This document shows, piece by piece, positions 11,801 through 19,699 of a stretch of 19,714 nucleotides of DNA (the first letter of the stretch is position 1; every line of letters begins with the position of its first letter). Source of the stretch: Cruorifilaria tuberocauda (Eukaryota; Nematoda; Chromadorea; Rhabditida; Onchocercidae); NCBI GenBank assembly GCA_013365365.1, contig JABVXU010000810.1, positions 1-19,714 of the forward strand, given 5' to 3'. The notes beneath the pieces were generated by a model, which was not told the DNA's origin, ran no database searches, and was given only the letters and a program-made list of their open reading frames with translations. A program made the position numbers and the translations under genes.

Positions 11801-14800
11801 CCTATTCATTTTTTCCTAATCTAAAATTTTTTAAAATTTATACGAAAATAAAACTATTGTGTAAAACAAACCTTTTCAAGCTCTAAATCAGGTGATTCAG
11901 CAAGTTGTAAACCACTAGCCGGTTCAAGTCCCATACTCCATTTCTCATACTGATTGCTAAAGCCATTATCGACTGTAACAAACGTTCCGAGACTTTGACT
12001 CGAGCCACCATATTCATTTTTAGGTCGTATCAAATTTGAATCTGAGAAATTATTGACAGGTAATGTACCGTTCGTTGCTGTTACTGGTCGAGTTAACTGT
12101 CGGCTAGCCGGTCGACCGATTGGTGTTGGTGGCATTCCTGCATTCCCTGATGACATTGTTCCTTGAGACCATTCTGTTGCACCACGAACAAGACCTGAAA
12201 AAGAATCTAGGGTTAGCAATTTGAAAAGCTTATATTTTACTTTCAGAAACGTTAGCAATTGATAAGCTACTGATAAGTATTGATAAGCTAATTCTCAGAA
12301 AAGTCTTACAAAATGTCAATGTAAAAGTAAATTTAAGAATTTTACATTCTTCCGCGTACAAATATTATTTTGAGAGAACATTAATCGCTAGTTATAGTTC
12401 ATATTTCACTCAATTATCTAATGTACTTTTTATTATAAGTAAATACTACTAATCATTCTATCACTTATAAATTATTTCAGCTAATGTTCTTTTGCTGTTC
12501 ATATGTAAATTGAGGAGTTGAACTAGAAAAAAAAAGGTATGAAAATATAGCTAACAGTTCATGTAAGCTATGAACTGTAAGCTAACAGTTCATATCAATC
12601 ATAACATGTAAGCTAACACTTCATGTCAAGCTAGGTAACGAAATAGAATGAAATATGTAATTTTGAGTGCTCGATGAAATTTATATTTTCAAGTTTCAAA
12701 TTTAAGATAATTAATTACATCTTTAAAAGTGATAGATATATCTATTCTTCTCTGTCGCTTATTTCTATTTCATTTCCTCTTACTATTTTTTTATATATGC
12801 ATCGTAAAAAAAAAGTACGTTCAAAATTAAAATAATGGGTTTTAGCAGAAATATACAGAAAATGATGACTATGTGAAAATTACCTAATACAATTACCTAA
12901 TACAGTCAATGACAGGTACACTGTAATAAAATTAAGGTAATATTAATAAAATAAGAGGAGAGAGGGAAAAAATGACGTACCCATTATACTGATAATTTGT
13001 TGACGTGCTACATTCGGATTCAGTGGTGGAAAATCAAGTTCGCATGCTGTTTGCAAGATGTTACTACTATCAGGATTGAATGAAAAGTAAACTTGTAGAC
13101 GAGTATGCAAAAGTTGCTTAAAAACCATTACTTCAGTTGGTGCAGCATATTTAACGAGACGTGAGGTGAATTCAATCGTTTGTGCCAATTTTTCTGCCAT
13201 TTGCTGCACCTGAAATGTTTGAACATTTTTGCAAATATTACTATTTTTAACATTACATTACCATAATATGATTACATTACTATGACATTACTATTAACAT
13301 TACTTTTACTATGAACCTTACTCCATATAATTCTTACTTACTCTTAATTAGATTAATAACAACTTTATAAATTACGCTGAAATCTTGATGATTTCACCCT
13401 ATGCGACTTTAAATTTAGCAACTTTATTTTTTTATTTTCAGCAAATTTTTAGCAAATTTTAGCAAAAATTTAGCAAATTTAGCAACTTTAACTTCAATTA
13501 GTTTATATTAAAAAGAGAAAGAAACTAAATCAAAAATTTATTAATAAAAAACTTTTCGTCTTTTCGTTTCCAAACATCGTCTTATAAGAAATCCATATTA
13601 TTCCTTCTATAAAACATTAAGAAGTTTTCTTTTTTTAATTTGTCAAAACTACTTATCCTTACAATCGGATATGTATTCTTAAAGATGAAATTTAATTCAC
13701 ATTAAATTATCTAAAAAATATAACCTTTTTATCAATCACTGTAAGCTGTAATTGTTTAGCACCATAAGCATTATCCAAATCTTTGATAATTTGTCGACGA
13801 TTATCTTCAATCATACGAATTAAAGTTTGGGTTGCATCATCAACATTCTGATGAGCTCTTGTCAATGAACAACTTAAACGATTTTGTGCAGCATCAACCA
13901 TCTGAAAATTTATTTAATAAAAAAAAGAAAAAAAATCAATGTTTAATTAAATTTGCAACGTAAATAAGCTAATTATCGAAATTTTCAAATTTTAATTATA
14001 ATATTTAGTATTAACTTTTAGTATTTTAGTATTAACATTTGATATTTTAGTATTTTAATATTAATTTTTTGTATTTTAGTACTAATATTCAGTATTAATT
14101 TTTAATATTTCAATATTTAGTATTTATTTTCAGTATTTTAGTATTAATATTTACTATTAATAGCTCATACTTCTGAAAAATAAATTAATTATATACAAAA
14201 AAACCTAAGGAATAAAATTTCGTAATATAATTAAAATAATAGAATCATACTTTATATGTTTCAAGAAGTTCTGAATGTTTTAAACGAGCATCCTGTACCA
14301 ATGTTTCCATGATAGCCATCTGTTTATCAGCTACATCACTGATCAATTCGTACTGATGTGCCGGTTGTACGTGATCAACTTGCGTACATTCCATGCATAT
14401 TGCAAGGTTGCACGTTAAACAGAAATATCGTAATGGTTGCGAACGATGCTAAAATATAGAAATATTTTTAGTAAAATAAAAAGAACACAATTAAACTTAA
14501 AGTAATAATATAATAAGTAATTTTAACTTTATCCAAAACAATATAAATCATTATTAATTAACATAAATAAATATAGAAACAACAAAAATTTCAACTTTGT
14601 AACTGATCAAATTTTCTTACTTTAGTATTTGCTATTCATGTGAACCTTGGTATTAAGTCAATATTTATTATTCATGTGAAAAATTATGAAAACTTAATAA
14701 CAAGGATTACTTTTTATAACTGATAAGGATTACCATTTTAATACAAAATAATTTCTAAACAAAAAAATTCTTGTAAAAAACAATTCCTAGAATTTATAAA

Positions 14801-17230
14801 AATCCTAAAAAAAACTTATTTATAAAATAACTTCTAAAAATTATAAATTATTATAAATTCTACTTATAAAAATAATTTCTAAAAATCATGAATTATTACA
14901 AATTTCACTCTATCCTTTATCATTTATTCTTATTCTATCCTTTATCACCCATTCTTATTCTATCTTTTATCACTTCTTATTCTTATTCTATCCTTTATCA
15001 CTTATTCCAGAAATAACTTAAAAACTTAAGTATTACTTACTTGTATGCATTTACAAGCACTTTTCTCGGCAAAAGCATTAGCAAGAGCAGCAGCATCCTC
15101 CTGAGATAACTGATCAACACGATGTCCCTCGAAACAATGCATGTATTGATGTGCTAAAGTGCAATTTGCACACAAAAAATGAGTGCAATCTTGACAAAAT
15201 GCACTTGCAAGTTCACCACTTTTACATCCCGTACATGATGAATTCTTATTACTGTTCTACAAAAAACAAACAATTCTTCAAAATTAAAATTCATAACTAA
15301 ATTCAAAAAAAAAAAATAATTAGTAATTAAATTGAATTATAAATTTAAAAAAAAATCAAAGTAATTAAATTCAACAAAAAAATTAAACTCACAGTTAAAT
15401 TCAATTCATTAAAAAAGTAATCAGTAATTAAATTAAATCATAAATTAAAAAAAAAGACTGAAAACCTGATCGTATGAGGGTGCTTCAATAAGTGGTGGTG
15501 AGGATGATGTTGAACTTGGTGAGCCGAATATCAGTCCTTTATCATCGGCTAAATTTTGGCGAGTCATAACACTTTCCAGTCCGTAATCAGTTAATAAACT
15601 TTCGATACCTGAAAATATCATACATTATAAGTATAGGTATCAATCACTGATTAAAATGTCAATTAATAAACTTTCAATATCTGATATCATACATATCAAT
15701 AAACGTATCAATTAATCATTGATTAAAATAATGATTGTCTATTCAACGAAAAATATCAATAAATTTTACGGGCAAAAAAGAAGAGAAAAAGAATTTATCA
15801 TTAATCTTATCAAAAAACAAGTTTTGTTAAAAATTTTAAAATGAATGGATATCATGAAAAAATTTTTCTCCCATTCATTAATTAAATTAGACAAAAGGAA
15901 AACAATTCTGACCGATACTTTTGTAAGTAATTACTACTAAAAGATCGAATTCCATTGCTTCTTTTCATTTTAATAATTAACTCATGCTTCTTAATTTAGC
16001 TTTATCATGTTCATTTCTTGAAATACTAACTTTTGTAGTTAAGTTAAAAAAGAGCCACAATAAAGGTATAACTTAATAAAATCACTGAAAAAAAAACAAT
16101 GCTTAACAAGATCTTCCTCTCTCAAAGTATGCTATGAAATGATTAGAAATTAAATTTTTATCACTACAATGATAGGAAAATGCTGATAATTTTTGTTATC
16201 AGTGAAATAAATCATTTTACTTCAAATTACTTCGTAATTTAAGAAAAAAAAAGCTTAAAAAATCTTTCAATAATTTATCACCACAAAAATGCAACATGCA
16301 AACAATCTGCATTCACTATCACAAGAGAAAACCTATCACTTAATCAAATTCATACTAAAGAATAAATGAGCTATATATGATTGCGAAATAAAATTCCAAT
16401 TATACTATAATATTCAATTAGGAATTAAACTTGGCAATTCAATAAATTAATATCCAACTTATCATTAGAAAAGAATTTCATAAGATTGAAAAATAAAAGC
16501 TTATAATATTTGATAAGAATTGTTTAATAGCTTATCAAAAAATTATTTTTTTTTTCTGTCTTATCAAATTATCAATATTCTTTTTTCCGTATATTATTAA
16601 TTTTTCATATTTGGCTAGCTAATTATCTCTTATCTATTTTTAGAAATACCTTACACTTATTAATTCCTTACCATTATCATTCCTTATCACTATCAATTAT
16701 TGTTTCTTATCACTATCATTTAGTTTAAATCATTTGATGAATTCTATCTAAGCTTGCAATTAACAAATAGTTTACTAATGCCTAAAAAAAATTGATCATA
16801 TCATATCAAGCAATTAATTCAAGTTGTACTGATAATTTAAAGTTGTAAAATTATAATATTAATAAAAAAAAGTATACTTCACCAAATTATAGTAGTAATA
16901 AAAAATTTTACCGTACCAAGTTTACTAATAATAATAATAAAAAAGTACATTTTACTAAATTGTCTTGATAATTTAAATTTGTAAAATTACAGTATTAATA
17001 CAAAAAAGTATACTTTACCGAGTTGTACTGATAATTAAAAAAAAGTATACTTTACCAAGTTGTAGTGATAATTGTGTTTCAACGCGACATTGTGGACAGA
17101 CTATTTTTTCCGCGCAATTATCATCCATTTGACGCTCCAAACATGATTTACAAAAACTGTGAAAACATGCAAGAACTTTTGGCTCACGATAAGGTTCCAA
17201 ACATAACGGGCATTTTACCACCTGTAACAT
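8665..17230 (-). CDS. ncl-1: TRIM-NHL protein, NCL-1/Brat family (13 coding exons reconstructed)
   Basis: Coding exons, 5' to 3' on the minus strand: 17230-17056, 15608-15466, 15256-15041, 14448-14251, 13901-13725, 13209-12981, 12194-11872, 11560-11459, 11071-10914, 10490-10313, 9993-9850, 9347-9204, 8850-8665. All junctions use GT..AG and keep phase, giving 790 residues and TAA. Domains: C3HC4 RING about 7-48; B-box 1 114-156; B-box 2 176-214; BBC coiled coil about 215-340; low-complexity linker 381-487; six NHL blades about 508-772; short Thr/Ser/Val tail. There is no filamin domain, which argues against LIN-41. The last blades (for example SALESKVKHAQCFDVAL, GGEGITNYPIGVGI) match what I know of Brat/NCL-1. 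Family knowledge: the NHL propeller binds single-stranded RNA and represses mRNAs, and NCL-1 restrains nucleolar size and rRNA output. The intact RING suggests, but does not prove, ubiquitin-ligase activity. The start is uncertain: ATG at 17230-17228, or splicing in at 17221 from an unseen exon. Coding call very sure; NCL-1 orthology likely. Confidence 0.93.
9204..9347 (-). CDS. ncl-1: Exon 12: NHL blade 5 (residues 682-729)
   Basis: The acceptor is tatttttacag and the donor CAA|gtaagt, phase 0-0, again exactly 144 nt. It encodes GGEGITNYPIGVGI and DVVVADNHNNFNLTVFSQ. This blade is nearly identical to the Brat/NCL-1 family sequence. Confidence 0.95.
9850..9993 (-). CDS. ncl-1: Exon 11: NHL blade 3/4 (residues 634-681)
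   Basis: The acceptor is tactttttag and the donor AAG|gtttgc, phase 0-0, exactly 144 nt. It encodes VMRVIIFDMFGNILQKF and FPNGVCTNHKQEILISDNRA, equivalent to the Brat blade with PNGV...ISDNRAHC. Confidence 0.95.
10313..10490 (-). CDS. ncl-1: Exon 10: NHL blades 2 and 3 (residues 574-633)
   Basis: The acceptor ttatttctag directly precedes GGTAGCAGT and the donor is the consensus AAA|gtaagt. Its first base completes Arg574. It encodes VAVNRITGDFIVTERSPTHQ then a QFLRKFGANILQHPRGVCVD segment and RIIVIECK, matching consecutive NHL strands. Confidence 0.95.
10914..11071 (-). CDS. ncl-1: Exon 9: NHL blade 1 into blade 2 (residues 522-573 and part of 574)
   Basis: The acceptor is atttctttcag. The donor CG|gttcgt is weak but ends in phase 2, matching exon 10. 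It encodes FTEPSGVAVNAQNDIIVADT-NNHRIQVF, a textbook NHL repeat, then GECGKRDGQLLYPNR opening blade 2. Confidence 0.95.
11459..11560 (-). CDS. ncl-1: Exon 8: start of NHL domain (residues 488-521)
   Basis: The acceptor is tttatttctag and the donor CAG|gtaatt, phase 0-0 (102 nt). It encodes the Pro/Arg/Lys stretch YPPRAQIKRQKM leading into the first NHL strand (YHCKFGEFGVMEGQ), which corresponds to the start of the Brat propeller. Confidence 0.94.
11872..12194 (-). CDS. ncl-1: Exon 7: disordered linker before NHL (residues 380-487)
   Basis: The acceptor is ctttttcag and the donor AAG|gtttgt, the phase 1 join giving Gly380, phase 0 at the end (323 nt). The sequence is rich in Ser, Gly, Thr, Pro and Asn with no recognisable fold, ending in an acidic LAESPDLELEK segment. 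No filamin-type immunoglobulin domain is seen here, which separates this protein from LIN-41/TRIM71. Confidence 0.93.
12260..12620. repeat. Intron 6 repeats: TGATAAG triplet and CTAACAGTTCAT copies with hairpin
   Basis: Three TGATAAG words occur at 12260-12290. Three diverged copies of a GTAAGCTAACAGTTCAT-like word span about 12549-12620. Between the first two, a perfect 9-bp inverted repeat ACAGTTCAT / ATGAACTGT (12554-12562 and 12570-12578) has a 7-nt loop. Confidence 0.75.
12981..13209 (-). CDS. ncl-1: Exon 6: end of coiled coil (residues 304-379)
   Basis: The acceptor is catttcag and the donor ATGG|gtacgt, which ends in phase 1 (229 nt). It encodes the remaining BBC helix (QQMAEKLAQTIEFTSRLVKY) followed by the conserved post-coil stretch with KQLLHTRLQ, F-rich and DF-P motifs typical of the region between coiled coil and NHL in Brat/NCL-1. 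Confidence 0.94.
13248..13490. repeat. Intron 5 simple tandem words
   Basis: ACATTACTAT-like words are repeated at about 13248-13325, and AGCAAATTT-like 9-12-mers at about 13412-13490. Confidence 0.75.
13725..13901 (-). CDS. ncl-1: Exon 5: coiled coil (residues 245-303)
   Basis: The acceptor attttcag lies directly before ATGGTTGAT and the donor is AAG|gttata, phase 0-0 (177 nt). It encodes an alpha-helical, Gln/Asp/Arg/Leu-rich segment of the BBC coiled coil (QNVDDATQTLIRMIEDNRRQ). The ATG at the exon start is Met245, not a translation start. Confidence 0.94.
14002..14162. repeat. Intron 4 degenerate TAGTATTTTAGTATTAA tandem array
   Basis: About 160 bp of diverged tandem copies of AGTATT-type words, fully inside intron 4. 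Confidence 0.8.
14251..14448 (-). CDS. ncl-1: Exon 4: B-box 2 and first coiled-coil helix (residues 179-244)
   Basis: The acceptor is tatattttag and the donor AAA|gtatga, phase 0-0 (198 nt). With C176 from exon 3 it completes B-box 2: C-x2-H179, C188-x2-C191, C196-x2-C199, H204 and H209. After HQYELI a charged heptad-like helix begins (SDVADKQMAIMETLVQ), the start of the BBC region expected to dimerise. Confidence 0.95.
14909..15007. repeat. Intron 3 tandem repeat, about 25-bp unit, next to the exon 3 donor
   Basis: Four units of TCTATCCTTTATCA followed by a variable -TTATTCTTAT part. The array ends about 33 bp from the exon 3 donor. Read on the gene strand each unit contributes a TGATAA word. 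Confidence 0.85.
15041..15256 (-). CDS. ncl-1: Exon 3: B-box 1 and start of B-box 2 (residues 107-178)
   Basis: The acceptor is ttttttgtag and the donor a consensus CAA|gtaagt, with phase 0 at both ends (216 nt). Zinc-ligand pattern of B-box 1: C114-x2-C117, C127-x2-C130, C135-x2-C138, and H142/H146/H151 candidates. The first cysteines of B-box 2 (C174/C176) lie at the 3' end, so the intron interrupts B-box 2. Confidence 0.95.
15315..15460. repeat. Intron 2 diverged tandem copies, about 99-bp spacing
   Basis: AGTAATTAAATT followed by -ATAAATT and an A-run occurs near 15322 and again near 15423, making up most of the 209-bp intron. Confidence 0.6.
15466..15608 (-). CDS. ncl-1: Exon 2: RING to B-box linker (residues 59-106)
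   Basis: The acceptor is tattttcag before GTATCG and joins phase 1 to give Gly59. Only one frame is open. It encodes the LGIESLLTDYGLE stretch that follows the RING, then a Ser/Pro-rich segment ending at DQ106. The donor CAG|gttttc is off-consensus but leaves phase 0, as exon 3 requires. Copies of its first 18 bases and of the acceptor recur in the intron just upstream. Confidence 0.9.
15588..15730 (-). repeat. Tandem duplication of the exon 2 acceptor and first exon bases
   Basis: Copy 15588-15658 includes the first 20 or so bases of exon 2, its acceptor and about 50 bp of intron. Copy 15660-15730 lies wholly in intron 1. The second copy has lost two bases of the T-tract and reads gatatcag before an exon-like ATATTGAAAG. 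In the matching frame it hits TGA after about a dozen codons, so inclusion would be unproductive. Confidence 0.85.
16815..17056 (-). repeat. Serial copies of the exon 1 5' splice site inside intron 1
   Basis: The exon 1 end ACTTG|gtaaagtatac (donor G at 17055) is echoed by ACTCG|gtaaagtatac (17018), TTTA|gtaaaatgtac (16955), ACTTG|gtacgg (16916) and TTTG|gtgaagtatac (16882). The blocks are separated by AT-rich spacer and partly organised in a larger unit of about 145 bp. The first decoy would add 37 nt and shift the frame. Confidence 0.85.
17056..17230 (-). CDS. ncl-1: Exon 1 seen: RING finger (residues 1-58 and first base of 59)
   Basis: The exon encodes a complete C3HC4 RING: CPLC, 11 residues, C-x-H-x2-C-x2-C, 14 residues, CPQC, so all eight zinc ligands are present (C7, C10, C22, H24, C27, C30, C45, C48). 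The donor is CTTG|gtaaag, phase 1. The 5' boundary is doubtful. An ATG at 17230-17228 is directly preceded by ttatag, which could serve as a cis or trans splice acceptor, and ttacag at 17227-17222 could instead open the exon at GTG 17221 in phase 0. Neither acceptor has a good T-tract. RING proteins of this family usually have residues before the first cysteine, so an upstream exon is quite possible. Confidence 0.88.
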
Positions 17231-17268
17231 CTATAATCATCCAAATTACATCCAATATTCAATATTGT

Positions 17269-17449
17269 TTATCATTCAATTTATCGCTTATCACTCACTT
17301 ATCATTTATCATTCTAAAAAGAAAGATCACTTATCATTTTACTTTCTCAATCTGAAAAAAAAAAACCATCCTACTTTTGTCATTTATCATCCAACTGATA
17401 TTCTCAATCAAAAAAGAAGATCACTTATCACTCACCTTATTATTTATCA
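17269..17449 (-). promoter_or_regulatory. Cluster of eight TGATAA (GATA-type) words upstream of the RING exon
   Basis: TTATCA on the plus strand (TGATAA on the gene strand) begins at 17269, 17288, 17299, 17306, 17331, 17384, 17425 and 17444, all in one orientation. TGATAA is the core preferred by animal GATA factors. With the base composition here I would expect well under one by chance on this strand. Local slippage of a short repeat is an alternative explanation; TTATCA is also common elsewhere in the window. Confidence 0.35.
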
Positions 17450-17968
17450 CTTTATTCGTTTCTACAATCAAAAAAGATCACTCAGCTACAAAATACTTAT
17501 TTTCAATTGACAAAAAAAAAATCTCTTCTCATTACTTTAACTTTAATGAATTGAAAGAGGTTTATTTGAGTTATACATATATAAACTTTCGAAAGCTTTA
17601 ACAATTCTTCAAATTAACTCATTCATTTAATTACCGTTGTAAATAAAAAATCTTTCGTAATTCCGAAATTGAATAGATTGACGTGATATATTATTTAATT
17701 AGCTTATTGCTAAATTAAAAAGTCATCTAAATTCCTTATTTAACTTCCTTTTAAATTAATAATGATTTACTGATTACTAAAGTCAGTATATTAATTATTT
17801 ACCAAGATATGGAATATCTAATTTATTTATTCAATTCTAAATAATTCAAACTCAATTATTTATTCAATTGCATCGTTTTTATTTTTAAAATTCTTTTTTT
17901 TTTAATTTTTAAATTTTAATTTTTTTTAATAATAAATGAAACATTAAATTTTAAATTGGATACAAACA

Positions 17969-18330
17969 CTCTTTTCCTTTGATAAGATACTAGATAAAAA
18001 GAGAAAGAGAGAAAAGAAATTACATAAATTATCAACTCTTTATCTTTCCTTTTTTCTCTGATAACTATAAATTATCAATTGTAGTTTACAGTGACCAGTA
18101 GTTTACGGTGATCAGTTGTAGTTTACAGTAATCAATTTGCAATTTGCAGTAACTAAAACTTGCAAAACCCTTTTTCTTTGACAAGATACTAGAAAAAAAT
18201 GACTAAATTATTAATTCTTTATTTTTGCTTTAATAATCATTAATTGACAGTTGCAGTTTATAGTGATCAATTGTAGTTTACGTTAGTCAATTGTAGTTTA
18301 CAGTAATCAATTGTAGTTTACGGTGATGAA
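17969..18330. repeat. Diverged tandem duplication of about 195 bp carrying 20-mer arrays
   Basis: Both halves start with CTTTGA(T/C)AAGATACTAGA (17977 and 18176), run through an AT-rich middle and end in arrays of a 20-bp unit like GTTTACGGTGATCAGTTGTA (18074-18155 and 18249-18330). Confidence 0.85.
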
Positions 18331-18503
18331 AATTTTCAATATGCTATTTTTCATTCAGTCCACTACCCATTTACTTACATTCATAAAGATTTTTTTTAAA
18401 TCTTTTCCATTCGATCATTCCCGTTTTTTATTCATCTAAATTTATTAAAGTGCATATCAGTAGTCTTATTGAAAAATAAACCAACTCTATTAAAGAATTT
18501 TTA

Positions 18504-19075
18504 CAAAAAAAAAAAATAATGATTAATTTATCTTCCCAACCAAAAACATTTTTGTTTCGCCATTAAAAAATGAAACAAAAAAAAATCCTAAAGATATTCT
18601 ACGGATTTACTTCAAATATTTCTTCCAATCTAAGAGCAATTTATAAAACTGTAATCTATTCTGATCAGACCAGTCTATATTTATACAGTTGATTACAATT
18701 GTAGTCTTACAGTAACCAACTGTAATTTACAGTGATCAGGTGTAGTTTACGGTGATCAGTTGCAGTTTACAGTGATGAACCGTACAGTGACCAGTAATCA
18801 TATCAATTTTTAATGATCAGAAATGATTAAGTGATATGGTTGATTACTGATCATATCCATTTCGATCAGGAATAATTGAACTTTAAAAAAAAACAATGAT
18901 TAATTTCTCTTCCTAACCAAAAACATTTTTGTTTCTCCATTAAAAAATGAAACAAAAAAAAAACTGTAAAGATATTAAACAGATTTTTTTTTACTTCAAA
19001 TATTTCCTCTAATCTACGTGCAATTTATAAAACTGTAACCTGCTCTGATCAGACTAATCTATATTTATATAAATA
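18504..19075. repeat. Pair of diverged 190-bp repeats flanking the third 20-mer array
   Basis: Copies 18504-18690 and 18885-19075 share AATGATTAATTT, CCAAAAACATTTTTGTTTC, ATTTATAAAACTGTAA and CTGATCAGAC in the same order. Both keep a hairpin with arms TTTTTGTTT / AAACAAAAA (18549-18557 with 18573-18581; 18926-18934 with 18950-18958). Confidence 0.9.
18688..18795. repeat. Third array of the 20-bp GTTTAC(A/G)GTGATCA unit
   Basis: About five copies of the same 20-mer as at 18074-18330, with substitutions. The unit contains the palindrome TGATCA. Confidence 0.9.
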
Positions 19076-19080
19076 TTAAA

Positions 19081-19545
19081 ATATGAATGATTTTTCATTG
19101 TTTCAGACCTACAAATACTCAATAATCAATAATTTGAATTTGTATAAATTACTTACTAATTAATAATTGGAACTTGTATCTAATCTTTATCAAAATATCA
19201 ATCTATTTGATATAAATCATAAAATGAATGTATATAGTTTGATAAATTAATATCACTTGAATATTTATTGTTTTGCAAATGTAATGAATGATTTTTTTTT
19301 TGTTTCAGAACTACAAATACTCAATAATCAAAAATTTGAATTTGCATAAATTATTTACTGATTAATAACTGAAATTTCTATTTAACCCTCATCAAAATAT
19401 CAGACCACTTGATATAAACTATAAAAAAAAAATGCATGTAGCTTGATCTAATCTATATCACTGCAATATTTATTGTTTTAAAATGTAAAATATGAATGAA
19501 TTCTTCTTTTTTCAAGCCTAAAAATACTCAATTACTTGATGGTTT
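19081..19545. repeat. Tandem repeat of about 205 bp, two copies plus a partial
   Basis: Marker words TTTCAGACCTACAAATACTC (about 19101), TTTCAGAACTACAAATACTC (about 19303) and TTCAAGCCTAAAAATACTC (about 19511) lie 202 and about 207 bp apart. Intervening sequence such as ATATTTATTGTTTT and TTGATATAAA is also conserved between copies. Confidence 0.9.
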
Positions 19546-19644
19546 GCCCCTTTAAAAATTTTCTTCGCTTTTTCATTTTTTTTTCGTTTTTTTTTTCTAA
19601 AGTATTTCTTATCATTACTTAAATACTTTTAATGCAACAACTTC

Positions 19645-19679
19645 TGACGTCATATATGACATCAAATATCTCGACGTCA
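19645..19679. promoter_or_regulatory. Three clustered CRE-like sites
   Basis: TGACGTCA at 19645-19652 is the perfect palindromic CRE bound by CREB/ATF bZIP factors. TGACATCA at 19657-19664 and CGACGTCA at 19672-19679 each differ by one base. Such GC-containing 8-mers are very unlikely by chance in this AT-rich DNA. The target could be ncl-1 or a gene beyond the window edge. Confidence 0.45.
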
Positions 19680-19699
19680 TTTAATACATTACACCATCA

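Noticed and set aside
13707..13901. Met-initiated frame that could be read as a separate small gene
   Set aside because: The ATG is directly behind a good acceptor and the frame continues the B-box/coiled-coil protein; it is exon 5.
17360..17460. Possible non-coding or first exon ending at an AAG|gtgagt donor near 17435
   Set aside because: A good donor and a T-rich upstream acceptor exist, but the only open frame is short, lacks a start codon, and overlaps the TTATCA repeat cluster.
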